This document shows positions 18,456-26,814 of a DNA stretch of 64,000 nt, in pieces. Position 1 is the stretch's first letter, and every line of letters begins with the position of its first letter. Where the stretch lies: positions 5,508,001-5,572,000 of the forward strand of contig NZ_CP071090.1 of the NCBI RefSeq assembly GCF_017301735.1, given 5' to 3'. This stretch comes from Pyxidicoccus parkwaysis. Its GTDB lineage: Bacteria; Myxococcota; Myxococcia; Myxococcales; Myxococcaceae. The position numbers and the translations under genes were made by a program. The notes beneath the pieces are model-generated. The model ran no database searches. It was not told where the DNA came from and worked only from the letters and a program-made list of their open reading frames with translations.

Positions 18456-21227
18456 GTGGCGGATGAGCTGGGAACACCACGAGCCCCTGACACCGCCCGC
18501 CGGCGCGGCCCTCCGCGCATGCGCTTCTGGTACCCGCTTCCGCTGCTCATGCTGGCCGCGTTCATCCTCTCCGGCGCGGACCCCACGGCGGACCGCACCG
18601 CGCAGCGCGTCTGGCTCGCCACGTCCCCCACCCGCCCCATCGAGCCGCGACTCAGCGTGGCGCAGGCGGACGGCTACCGGCCCTTCGCCCCGTCGCGGAC
18701 GCCCGAGGCCACCCCGGTGCCGCTGCGCGAGCTGGCGCGACTGGAGGCCCTCGGAGACCGCGCGGGCATCGCCGCGTCGTACCTCGTCCATGGAGACCCG
18801 CAGCAGGCGCTGGCCCACCTCTACCATGCGTCCCCGTCGCCGAGCCGCGAGTGCGACCGCGCCGCCGCGTACTTCCTCCTCCAGCGCTACGACGAGGCGC
18901 TGGCGCTGCTCGACTCGGCGCTGGACGCGCATCCCCACCACCCGCAGGCGCTGTGGAACCGCGCGCTCGTGCTGCGCGAGCTGGGGCTGTCGCTGCTCGC
19001 GGCGGCCACCTTCGACGAGGTGGCGGCGCTGGGAGAGCCGGGCTGGAGCACCGAGGCCCGGGAGCTGGCTCGCGCGCTGCGAACCCGCGAGCAGGAGCGC
19101 GCCGCGCAGTGGCGGAGCACGCGCGATGCCGTGGACGCGCTCGCCAGCGACTCCGCCGCGCCGGTTCCCCTGGACGCGGCGCGCCGCCTGCCCGGCACCG
19201 CGCGCGCCCACTTCTATGACGCCGTCCGCGCCGCGCCCTCGGCCGCGCGGGTGCGTGAGTTGCTGCCACTCGCGGAGGTGCTGGACCGCGCCTTCGGCGG
19301 CACCGTGCTGGCGGACTACACCCGGCGCGTGGCGGCGCGCGACTTCACCCGCCGCGCGCCGCTGGCCACCGAGTACACACTGCTCGTCCGGCGCGCGCAC
19401 CCGGACCCCGCCGCCTTCATCCAGCGGCTGCGCGGCTCGAACGAGGACGACCTGCTGCTGGGCGCGCTGCTGCTCAGCACCTCCGTGCCCCGCGAGGCGG
19501 CGGAAATCGAAGCGCTCGCCAGGAAGTGGGATGACCCGTGGGTGGCGGTGCTGGTGCAGGAGGAGCTGGCGCGGCTGGAGAACCTCGAGGGGAAGACGTG
19601 GGAGGCCGGGCAGCGCCTGCGCGAGGCGCTGCGCTCGTGCCGCGAGCACGAGCTGGGCCTGCGGTGCATGGACCTGCAGCGGCGGATGAGCTTCAACGCC
19701 ACCTCGGCGAACCGGCTCGCGGAGGCGGAGGAGCTGGCCCGCACGAGCTGGCGCGAGGCGCGGCTGTTGGGAGAGTGGGGACAGGAGGGCTTCGCCATCC
19801 GGGCGCTCGGCCAGGTGGCGCGCTACCAGTTCCGCGTCGCGCCCGCGCGGGCCTACCTGGACGAGTTCCTCCAGCGCAGCCCGGGTGACTGCGACGCGCG
19901 CAACTACGTGCACCGCAACCTGGCCTCGCTGGCGATGATGCGGCTGCGGCCCGCCGAGGCCCGGCACTCGCTGGAGGAGGCCCAGGAGTGCACGCCCTCC
20001 GTGGGCCTGGTGGGCGCGTGGATTCTCGCGGACCTGGGGCGCATGGACCCGCGCCCCTCGGACGAGGAGGTGGTGCGCCGCGAGCTGGCGCAGGTGAACC
20101 CCACCCGAGATGGGCCGGGGCGCCGGGTGCTGGCCACGCTCATCGCCGCCCGCTTCGCGGTGGAGCGCAACCGCGAGGAGGGCAACGCGCTCTTGCGGAA
20201 GGCCATTGCCGAGGCCGAGCCGCTGCTCGCCACCGACGCGGACGCGCGCGACGCCCGCGCCGTGGCGTACCAGTCGCTCGCCATCAGCGAAGGTCAGGCG
20301 GGGGACTTCGGCGCGGTGCCCGGGGTGGTGGCCGAGCAGCTCGGCGTCACCGCGCCGGAGCGGTGCGTGCTCGCCGCCGCGATGGAGGCCGAGCGCACGG
20401 TGGTGGTGGTGCGCGGGCCGTCCGGCGAGGTGCGCGGCTACCACGATGCCTCGCGCCGCGAGCCGCTCGGAGAAGACCTCTCCGGCGTGGTGCCGCGTGA
20501 GATGGTGGCGCTGCTGCGCCGCTGCCCCGAGGTGGACGTGCTCGCCGCGCCGCCGCTGGACAGTCGCTCCGGGCTGCTGCCCGCGGACCTCGCCTGGCGC
20601 TACCGCGTGGGGAGCCCGAAGCCGCCCGCGCCCTCGCCGGCCCTGCCCGCGATGCACGTGGTGGTTTCAAACGTGGAGACTCCGCCGACGCTGCGGCTGC
20701 CGCGCCTGCCCTCGTGGGAGGCGGAGTCCCCGCACGCGCCGGAGGGCCAGGCCCTGGAGTTGGAGGGACTCCACGCCACGCCGTCGCGCGTGCTGGAGGC
20801 CATGGCGAAGGCCACGGACATCGAGTTCCACGCGCACGGAATGGTGGACCGCAGCCTGTCGGACGCCACGGTGATTGCGCTGGCGCCGGAGCACGACGGC
20901 CGCTTCGCCCTCACCGCCGAGGCCATCCGCCGGGTGCACCTGGAGGGAGCGCCCATGGTGCTGCTCGGCGCGTGCAGCGCGGCGCGGCTGCCGCCCCTCC
21001 TGCACCAGACGTCCTCGCTGCCGCAGTCCTTCATCGGCTCGGGAGCGCGCGCGGTCTTCGCCGCGACGGTGGACATTCCCAACTCGGCGGGCCGGTTCTT
21101 CCATGCCGTGCGGGAGCGGATTCACGCCGGTGCCAGCCCGGCCCAGGCCCTGCGGGAGGAGCGCCAGCGCAAGCTGCGCGAGGACCCCACCGCGCACTGG
21201 GTGAGCCGGGTGCTGTTGTACGAGTAG
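18456..21227 (+). CDS. Membrane-anchored TPR-CHAT protease-like protein
   Basis: 923 residues. The GTG start at 18456 has GGAGG eight bases upstream. An N-terminal membrane helix (FWYPLPLLMLAAFILSGAD) leads into a long alpha-helical region with TPR-like repeats (YFLLQRYDEALALLDSALDA; ALWNRALVLRELGLSLLAAA; GFAIRALGQVARYQFRVAPA). The C-terminus is a caspase-like CHAT domain: FHAHGM gives the candidate catalytic His (about 794) and VLLGACSAARL the Cys (about 840), followed by FIGSGARAVFAATVD, typical of the fold. CHAT proteins act as proteases triggered through their repeat domains, for example in bacterial immunity or separase-like roles. No obvious target or sensor is adjacent; a transglutaminase-like gene follows 75 bases later. 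Confidence 0.85.
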   Translation: MADELGTPRAPDTARRRGPPRMRFWYPLPLLMLAAFILSGADPTADRTAQRVWLATSPTRPIEPRLSVAQADGYRPFAPSRTPEATPVPLRELARLEALGDRAGIAASYLVHGDPQQALAHLYHASPSPSRECDRAAAYFLLQRYDEALALLDSALDAHPHHPQALWNRALVLRELGLSLLAAATFDEVAALGEPGWSTEARELARALRTREQERAAQWRSTRDAVDALASDSAAPVPLDAARRLPGTARAHFYDAVRAAPSAARVRELLPLAEVLDRAFGGTVLADYTRRVAARDFTRRAPLATEYTLLVRRAHPDPAAFIQRLRGSNEDDLLLGALLLSTSVPREAAEIEALARKWDDPWVAVLVQEELARLENLEGKTWEAGQRLREALRSCREHELGLRCMDLQRRMSFNATSANRLAEAEELARTSWREARLLGEWGQEGFAIRALGQVARYQFRVAPARAYLDEFLQRSPGDCDARNYVHRNLASLAMMRLRPAEARHSLEEAQECTPSVGLVGAWILADLGRMDPRPSDEEVVRRELAQVNPTRDGPGRRVLATLIAARFAVERNREEGNALLRKAIAEAEPLLATDADARDARAVAYQSLAISEGQAGDFGAVPGVVAEQLGVTAPERCVLAAAMEAERTVVVVRGPSGEVRGYHDASRREPLGEDLSGVVPREMVALLRRCPEVDVLAAPPLDSRSGLLPADLAWRYRVGSPKPPAPSPALPAMHVVVSNVETPPTLRLPRLPSWEAESPHAPEGQALELEGLHATPSRVLEAMAKATDIEFHAHGMVDRSLSDATVIALAPEHDGRFALTAEAIRRVHLEGAPMVLLGACSAARLPPLLHQTSSLPQSFIGSGARAVFAATVDIPNSAGRFFHAVRERIHAGASPAQALREERQRKLREDPTAHWVSRVLLYE

Positions 21228-21302
21228 GGCACGCTTCGTCCGCCCGGGGCCCGCGTCGAAAACGGGCCGTGCGGCGTGAGGCGTGAGAGAGGGGGAAGGC
21301 GA

Positions 21303-22562
21303 ATGCTCACCGCGGAACCACTCGCCGTGTACAGCCTGCATTTCGAGCGGGACGATGCCGCCAGCGGCGCGATTCCCCTCTGGGACCCAATCACTGACAC
21401 GCGACTGGGAGCCCTGCCTGAGTGGATTCGCGGCAGGCGGGAGGAGCCCATCGCCTACGTGCGGGGCTCGCGGCCTTCCGTGGGCGTGACGCTGCTGGCG
21501 AACCACTTCGTGCCCACGGCGTTCGACTTGAGCGCCTTCGGCCCGGGGCTCGACGAAGGCGGCACGGTGCGCTGGGTGGGGCCGCATCCGGTGACGCTGG
21601 AGCGGACCGCCGGGTGGAGCACGCTGCCGGAGCCGGTGGCCTTCAACCGGCCGTTGCCCAACCGCATCGGCGTGTACACGCTGGAGCTCCAGTGGTTCGC
21701 GGAGTGGACGGACGCCCACGGCGCCGCGCGGCGGCTGTTCCTCGGGAATACGCGGCACGAGGTGCACACCACCGGCGCGCCCATGGAGCATGGAGTGCCG
21801 GGGGCGCCACCCTCCGGGGCGTATGCGCCGCTCATGCGCTGGTCCTCGCGGTGGTGCGCGGGGCTGGAGGGACGCAAGGCCATCTGCGACGCCATCCTCC
21901 ATGGGTTGCCGGAGACACGCCTGCAATACGGGCTTCCCGCATGGTCCGTGCGGCACATGCTGCTGGCGGGCGGGGGCATGTGCGGCGGCTGGTATCAGTT
22001 GTTCCAACAGCTCGCCAACTGTCAGGGTGTCACCGTGGAGGGACGCACGCTGCACCTCGTGCCCCTGCATGACCCGAGCACGGACGAGGTGCGCTGGGAG
22101 GCGATGGTGGCGGTGGCACCGGGACAGAATCAGGTGGAGCCGGCGCGGCAGACGCGCCTGCACGGCTGGTTCAATGACTGTGCGAAGTACCCCGCCACAC
22201 CGGACGAGCCGGTGGAGCTGCTCGGCCGGCACGACTCGCGGTACTGCTTCCTCGCGGGGTGGGATGACGGGCACTCGGTGAACTTCCTGGAGGAGGAAGG
22301 AAGGCTGTACCTGTATGACCCGAGCTTCCGTTCGGAGGCCGTCGCGCTCGACATGGCGCTGCCGGCGCCGGACGGGCAGCCGGTGATGCTGGGGCCGGAG
22401 GCGCCGTTCCGGAGGGACTACCTGCACACGGCGATGCCGTACGTCATGGGGGCGCTGCGGGTGAATGGAAGGCGCTGGGAGGTGGACGTGGTACGGGGCG
22501 CATTCGGCATCACCGTGAGGACGGAGCAGGTCCCCGAGCTCGGCATCCTGTGGACACGCTAG
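21303..22562 (+). CDS. Transglutaminase/papain-fold protein, unclassified
   Basis: 419 residues. The start at 21303 has GAGGGGGAAGG just upstream. The N-terminal half looks beta-rich (VGVTLLANHFVPTAFDLS; IGVYTLELQWFAEWTD). The C-terminal half carries a Cys-His-Asp layout like transglutaminase-like domains: AGGGMCGGWYQLFQQL (Cys 227), DDGHSVNFLEEEG (His 324) and LYLYDPSF (Asp 339). If active it would cleave or cross-link amide bonds. No signal peptide is seen. A small helical protein is encoded eight bases downstream, and the JmjC/cupin-8 cluster converges on this pair. The exact family is not recognised. Confidence 0.65.
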   Translation: MLTAEPLAVYSLHFERDDAASGAIPLWDPITDTRLGALPEWIRGRREEPIAYVRGSRPSVGVTLLANHFVPTAFDLSAFGPGLDEGGTVRWVGPHPVTLERTAGWSTLPEPVAFNRPLPNRIGVYTLELQWFAEWTDAHGAARRLFLGNTRHEVHTTGAPMEHGVPGAPPSGAYAPLMRWSSRWCAGLEGRKAICDAILHGLPETRLQYGLPAWSVRHMLLAGGGMCGGWYQLFQQLANCQGVTVEGRTLHLVPLHDPSTDEVRWEAMVAVAPGQNQVEPARQTRLHGWFNDCAKYPATPDEPVELLGRHDSRYCFLAGWDDGHSVNFLEEEGRLYLYDPSFRSEAVALDMALPAPDGQPVMLGPEAPFRRDYLHTAMPYVMGALRVNGRRWEVDVVRGAFGITVRTEQVPELGILWTR

Positions 22563-22570
22563 GAGACGCC

Positions 22571-22945
22571 ATGCCGTCGACACGCGAACAGCTCAGGCGG
22601 TGGGTGGCGGAGCACGAGGCTCCGGCACGGGGATTCGCCTGGGAAGCGGTGCTGGAGCTGCTCGGTCAGATGGAGGCGGAGGCCGTCGCCAGGGCCGCCG
22701 CGCTCGAAGCCGAGGATGTCGGCGTGCTCGCGGGCCTGGTGGCCCGGCGCGGGCGTGTGCCGATGCATGGGCTCGTGCCCGTCCCGCACTGCATGCCGCC
22801 GGAAGAAGTCATCCAGTACCGGGCGCTGAAGGCCCTGGAGGCAGCGGGACGGCTGGACTGCGTGCGGGAGGTGTTGCCGCAGCTGAGACGGGAAGCGGAC
22901 TCCCCTGCCCTGCGTGATTTGGTGCGGCAACTCCAGTCGTCCTGA
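22571..22945 (+). CDS. Small helical protein, partner of the transglutaminase-like gene
   Basis: 124 residues, not recognised. The ATG at 22571 follows GGAG by six bases and lies eight bases after the preceding stop, so it belongs to the same operon. The sequence is predicted mostly helical (FAWEAVLELLGQMEAEAVAR; ALKALEAAGRLDCVREVLPQ), with a HEAT-like alternation of hydrophobic positions and VPVPHCMPPEEVIQYRALKA in the middle. Its stop is 11 bases from the stop of the convergent JmjC-like gene. An adaptor or immunity role is conceivable but unsupported. Confidence 0.65.
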   Translation: MPSTREQLRRWVAEHEAPARGFAWEAVLELLGQMEAEAVARAAALEAEDVGVLAGLVARRGRVPMHGLVPVPHCMPPEEVIQYRALKALEAAGRLDCVREVLPQLRREADSPALRDLVRQLQSS

Positions 22946-22956
22946 GGTGTCTGCCT

Positions 22957-23688
22957 TCAGCCGCGCTTGCGCCACGGTGGCGGCGTCGGCTCCGGAGGCG
23001 AGGGCTCCTGTTCCCACGTCGCTTTGGGTTCTGAGGCAGCGAAGAGCACTACCGACGTGCTCGCCTCCAACACCCGGTACGCGAGCCACCACCCCACGGG
23101 GACCAGTGCCAGCTCCCCAGGTCCCAGTTCAATCTCCAGGCGTGTTGCCGCGGCCTGCTCCTCGGGCTCCCCAGTCATGCGGCGCAGCTCGAACGCGGGG
23201 ATGAGCTGAAGCCGCCGCCGTCCGTGCACCTGGCAGAGCAGCATGTTCTCCCGGACCGGACGCGCCTCCGTCTCGAACCCTTCCGCCTCCGCCGACGGCA
23301 TGGGCCTCCATGCCCCCAACGACTCCGCATCCACCTCCGTTCCGCGCATCACCACCGGACGGTTCTGAAAGTAATAGCGGTCGAAGAACTCCTCTCGTGA
23401 CAGCGATTCCCGGCGGTCCACCCGCTCATGTCCGTCCGCCTGCCGGTACAAATCGCCATACAAATTCAACAACCCCTCGAGCTTCCGGTTCAGGGCCAGC
23501 GCCTTCCGCGTCCCCTCGAAGCACGGGTCCTGCATTTCGGAGCGCACGGCCTCGCGGGCAACCGCCGCGTCCACGCCCGCCCCCTCCAGCACCGAGACGA
23601 GCTCCGCCTCCTCCGCGCCGCCCAACAGGTTCTCCACCACCCAGCGCCGCCACTCCGGAGCCAGCGCTCCATCACTGCCGTCCGTCAT
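22957..23688 (-). CDS. Degenerate JmjC/cupin-8 paralog lacking iron ligands
   Basis: 243 residues, third gene of a minus-strand run of three paralogs; its ATG overlaps the preceding stop (TGATG). The N-terminal recruiting domain is kept (LAPEWRRWVVENLLGG; EFFDRYYFQNRPVVM) and so is the C-terminal barrel (LLCQVHGRRRLQLIPAFE; ELGPGELALVPVGWW). About 80 residues are missing between them, including the stretch that carries the HxD motif in the paralogs, and the distal His after VPVGWW is Leu. It therefore cannot bind iron in the usual way. It is either a decaying copy or a non-catalytic partner; the intact frame and codon use argue that it is still expressed. Confidence 0.8.
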   Translation of the reverse strand: MTDGSDGALAPEWRRWVVENLLGGAEEAELVSVLEGAGVDAAVAREAVRSEMQDPCFEGTRKALALNRKLEGLLNLYGDLYRQADGHERVDRRESLSREEFFDRYYFQNRPVVMRGTEVDAESLGAWRPMPSAEAEGFETEARPVRENMLLCQVHGRRRLQLIPAFELRRMTGEPEEQAAATRLEIELGPGELALVPVGWWLAYRVLEASTSVVLFAASEPKATWEQEPSPPEPTPPPWRKRG

Positions 23689-24758
23689 CACTCCACCTTC
23701 TCCGGCCGAGGGCCAATCCAATAATCCCGCCACTCCGCATTTCGGGCGTCCCGGTCGAAACACACGAACGTCACGGAAAGACTCACATCCAGCGCCTGCA
23801 CCGCATGCCACCAGCCCACGGGAATGAGCAGTGCATCCCCAGGCCCCACCTCGCACGTGTGCACCGTGGCGCGAGCGAAGTCCGGGAAGCGCTCGACGTC
23901 GGGCGCGCGGATGTCCACCGCGCTGTAGAGGCCCCGGTCGTTGTAGAGCCACGGCGTCTCCCACGAGGGAATCAGCCAGAAGCGCTTGCGCCCGAACACC
24001 TGGCAGAAGAGGACGTTGAGGTGGTCGTGGTGCAGGTTGGACAGCGTGCCCGCCGGGCCGAACCACAGGTGCACACTGTGCGGCGCCGCGATGTCCGGGT
24101 GGATGTACCCGGCCGGCGCGCGGAGGTCGTCCAGCAGCGGGCGGAAGGCCTCGCGCAACAACAGGCTGTTGCGCGCCACGAGGTACACGTCATTCGTCGC
24201 GCCGCCGCCGCGCATGCGGGCCACCAACTCGCGCAGCGGCAAGGAGCTCCGCAGCCGGTTCGCGTTGAAGTCCGGGTCGCCGTCCGACTCGCGCCCCGCC
24301 ATGACCTCCACCGGCTCGTCGCCGAAGCGCTCCGCGAGCCATTCCGGCGTCCAGCGCGACAGCGCGGGCCAGTCCGCCATCAGCCCCTCGACGATGACGG
24401 GGCGGTTGCGGTGGTAGTAACGCTCGAAGAACGCCTCAGGGGACAGGCCCCGGAGGCGCTCCACCCGGGGTCCGCCGTCTCGTGTCTGGTGTTGCCGGTA
24501 GAGGGCGGCCCGCGACGCCAGCAGCGACTCCATTTCGGCGTGCCGCGCCATCCGGGCGCGAGCCTGGACGACGGCGGGATGCTCCGCGACGGAGGCCACC
24601 TCCGCCTGGGCCTGCTCGGGCGTGACTCCGGAGTCACACAGGAGCGCGACGAGCCGGCGCGGCGGGACTCCGCGCGTCAGGTTCTCCGCCAGCCACGCCC
24701 GTCGTGGGGGCAAATCACTCTCCTCCGGGCGAATCACGCGCGGGGTGCGATATACCAT
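23688..24758 (-). CDS. JmjC/cupin-8 Fe(II)/2-oxoglutarate-type hydroxylase, paralog 2
   Basis: 356 residues. It probably hydroxylates a protein or peptide side chain with Fe(II) and 2-oxoglutarate. The N-terminal 110 residues (AWLAENLTRGVPPRRLVALL; FFERYYHRNRPVIVEG) are shared with both neighbours. The barrel shows SNLHHDHLNVLFCQVFGRKR, giving His 243 and Asp 245 of the HxD motif with a Lys of the FGRKRF motif placed for 2-oxoglutarate binding, and LIPVGWWHAVQALDVSLSV, giving the distal His 318. The start at 24758 keeps the N-terminus aligned with the paralogs; its ribosome site is weak. The gene is 208 bases downstream of paralog 1, with a small antiparallel ORF in between. Confidence 0.85.
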   Translation of the reverse strand: MVYRTPRVIRPEESDLPPRRAWLAENLTRGVPPRRLVALLCDSGVTPEQAQAEVASVAEHPAVVQARARMARHAEMESLLASRAALYRQHQTRDGGPRVERLRGLSPEAFFERYYHRNRPVIVEGLMADWPALSRWTPEWLAERFGDEPVEVMAGRESDGDPDFNANRLRSSLPLRELVARMRGGGATNDVYLVARNSLLLREAFRPLLDDLRAPAGYIHPDIAAPHSVHLWFGPAGTLSNLHHDHLNVLFCQVFGRKRFWLIPSWETPWLYNDRGLYSAVDIRAPDVERFPDFARATVHTCEVGPGDALLIPVGWWHAVQALDVSLSVTFVCFDRDARNAEWRDYWIGPRPEKVE

Positions 24759-24792
24759 CAAGGCCGTACCCCCGGTCGTGCTGGAGACATCA

Positions 24793-24957
24793 ATGACGAA
24801 CAGCGAGCCGCTCCCGAAGATCGTGCCGAATCCTCCCCCGAATCCCACCACCCTCCGCCCGGACGCGATTGTTCCCAACCCGGGCAGCCACCCGCATCCG
24901 GGGACCGAGCGCAAGGCGCCGACCGCCCCGCCCACCACGCCGCCGCTGAAGAAGTGA
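24793..24957 (+). CDS. Small proline-rich peptide gene with repeated IVPNP, candidate substrate/precursor
   Basis: 54 codons, antiparallel to the flanking JmjC-like genes and filling the gap between them. The ATG has GGAG six bases upstream. The peptide reads MTNSEPLPKIVPNPPPNP near the start, then DAIVPNPGSHPHPG, and ends in TAPPTTPPLKK: 17 prolines in 54 residues and two copies of IVPNP. Third positions are almost all G or C, as in real genes here. It begins 34 bases from the start of paralog 2 and ends 9 bases from the stop of paralog 1. A Pro/Asn/His-rich short peptide beside three hydroxylase-like genes could be their substrate or a modified-peptide precursor; this is inference and the ORF could be chance. 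Confidence 0.45.
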   Translation: MTNSEPLPKIVPNPPPNPTTLRPDAIVPNPGSHPHPGTERKAPTAPPTTPPLKK

Positions 24958-24966
24958 GCGGACGCC

Positions 24967-25974
24967 TCACCGCAGCCTCCACCAGGTGTTGCCTCCCGGG
25001 ACGTCGAACTCCTGGAAGGTGACGGACACGCTGACGTCGAGCGAGAGCACCTGGTGCCACCAGCCCGCGGGGATGAGCAACATGTCCCCGGGCCCCACGA
25101 CGGCCTCCAACACCTCCGCTTCCCGGTACGCCGGGAAGCGCTCCAGGTCCGGCGCGTCCGCGTCCACCTGACTCCAGACCTCGCGGTGGCTGTACATGCA
25201 GTGCGTCTGGAAGGACGGAATCAGCCGGAAGCGCTTGCGGCCGTGAATCTGCCCGAAGAACACGGTGCCCAGGTCGTGGTGCATCGCCGTCCGCGTGCCC
25301 TCGGGTCCCACCCATAGCTTCACCGCCCCCACGAGGTCCGTCTGGCGCAGCACGCCCGGCGGGTAGCGCACGTCCTCCAGCAACGAGCGCAATTCCGCGC
25401 GCTCCAGCGCGAAGTTGCGGGCCGTGAGGTACAGGTCATTGGAAGGGCCGCCTTCCAGCAACCGGCGGATGAACTCGCCAAAGCGCATCACCGTGCGGCA
25501 GCCGTCCGGGTCCAAATCATGGTCCGCGCGAGACTCGCGGCCCGCCATCACCTCCACCTCCACGTCACCGAAGCGCGACGCCAGCGCCTCGGGCCGCCAG
25601 CGCTCCAGGGCGGGCCAGCCGGCCATGAAGTCCTCCAGGATGACGGGCCGGTGCGCGAGGTAGTAGCGCTCCATCAACTCCCGCGCGGACACGCCGCGCC
25701 GCCGCTCCAGACGCCGGTGCCATCCCGACTGCCGGTGGAGCGCCACGCGCGAGTCGAGCAGCGAGCGGAGCCGCCCATGTCCCGCCGCACGAAGCCGCCC
25801 CTGCTCCACCGCCGGATGCTGCTGGACGGAGGACACCCCGGCTCGCGCGTGCTCCGGAGCAAAGCCGGCCTGGAGCAGCGTGCGCTCCAGCGTCTCGGGC
25901 GCCACGCCCAGCACCAGGTTCTCCGCCAGCCAGGCCCGCCACTCCGGAGCCAGGTCCACTGCCACGTCGACCAT
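24967..25974 (-). CDS. JmjC/cupin-8 Fe(II)/2-oxoglutarate-type hydroxylase, paralog 1
   Basis: 335 residues, first gene of the three-paralog run. The ATG at 25974 follows GGAGAGG. The N-terminal domain (LAPEWRAWLAENLVLGVAPE; ARELMERYYLAHRPVILEDF) is the family's shared part. The barrel has TAMHHDLGTVFFGQIHGRKR, giving His 232 and Asp 234, and LIPAGWWHQVLSLDVSVSV, giving the distal His 307, so the iron site is complete. No signal peptide is present, hence it acts in the cytoplasm. The nearest upstream gene on the other strand is a small lipoprotein. The pairing of two complete enzymes with one dead copy is unusual. Confidence 0.86.
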   Translation of the reverse strand: MVDVAVDLAPEWRAWLAENLVLGVAPETLERTLLQAGFAPEHARAGVSSVQQHPAVEQGRLRAAGHGRLRSLLDSRVALHRQSGWHRRLERRRGVSARELMERYYLAHRPVILEDFMAGWPALERWRPEALASRFGDVEVEVMAGRESRADHDLDPDGCRTVMRFGEFIRRLLEGGPSNDLYLTARNFALERAELRSLLEDVRYPPGVLRQTDLVGAVKLWVGPEGTRTAMHHDLGTVFFGQIHGRKRFRLIPSFQTHCMYSHREVWSQVDADAPDLERFPAYREAEVLEAVVGPGDMLLIPAGWWHQVLSLDVSVSVTFQEFDVPGGNTWWRLR

Positions 25975-26150
25975 GCGACCTCTCCACCCACACCAGGGTG
26001 CGCCAACCACGCCCGCACTCTACAAGCCGTGCGGGCACCTGGAAGGGCGTCGTGACTCCGGGTGAGGTGGGATGGACGGCCTGATGCAAGTGCATTACAA
26101 CCGCATCGCGTTTGTCAGCTATTCCATGGATGACTGGAATGTGTGCGTAC

Positions 26151-26684
26151 ATGAAAATCTTCAAGGCTTGCAGCCTCGCAGTCGCGGCAATGACTATCAG
26201 TGCGTGCGGACCCGCCCCCGAAGGCGCGGAGCAGACCGGTAGCGCGGCCGAAGTCGCACAGGTGGAGTCGGCGGTGACGACCCCCGTTCCCAAGACGACA
26301 TGCGTCGTCGAGGCGACCGACCCCTATGTCTATGACAACGGGACGATGAGCGCCCAGGCGTCTGTGTGGGATTGCAGCCAGGACTATCCCATCATCTACG
26401 TGTGCTCGACGCTGGAGGTGCAGTCGGTGAGCAGCACGGGCGCCGTCACCTGGACGCCAGTGCCGGGCAGCCGGAGCTGCTACCCGGAGACGAATACCGA
26501 CTTCGGCGGCCAGACGGCGAACCCCACGCCCTACGCTCCGGGCGTCTACCGCCAGCGCGCGCAGACGGCCATCAAGCTCAACGCCAGGTCGTGGACGCCC
26601 AAGCAGCCGTCGACCTGCACCACGCTGGCCAACGACATCCCGTGCGTCTTCACCAGCGTCGTGTCGTCCGCCATCTCGCTGTGA
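26151..26684 (+). CDS. Secreted lipoprotein, unknown
   Basis: 177 residues. The ATG at 26151 gives MKIFKACSLAVAAMTISACG, a typical lipoprotein signal with lipobox ISAC. The mature protein has six cysteines besides the lipidated one (TTCVVEATD; VWDCSQDYP; YVCSTLE; SRSCYPE; STCTTLANDIPC) that could form three disulfides, with many Thr, Ser, Tyr and Asn, which suggests a small beta-rich surface protein. The start region is more A/T-rich than the rest and lacks a clear ribosome site, so an upstream start at 26112 cannot be excluded. The family is not recognised. Confidence 0.65.
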   Translation: MKIFKACSLAVAAMTISACGPAPEGAEQTGSAAEVAQVESAVTTPVPKTTCVVEATDPYVYDNGTMSAQASVWDCSQDYPIIYVCSTLEVQSVSSTGAVTWTPVPGSRSCYPETNTDFGGQTANPTPYAPGVYRQRAQTAIKLNARSWTPKQPSTCTTLANDIPCVFTSVVSSAISL

Positions 26685-26814
26685 CGTGAGGCATTGGAAC
26701 GCGGGCCTGAGGAGCGGCCGAGCCTCGTTCCGGCCGCCCTGCCCCGGAGCGGCCCTGGCTCGCGTCGCCGGCTCGTCGGCGGCGCGACACCTAGATTCCC
26801 CGGAGGAGGCCCGA

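Noticed and set aside
18342..20657. 771-codon minus-strand frame inside the CHAT gene
   Set aside because: Shadow of the TPR-CHAT coding sequence.
26111..26139. TTGTCA-N17-TGGAAT before the lipoprotein gene
   Set aside because: Would leave almost no leader before the ATG; insufficient as a promoter call.
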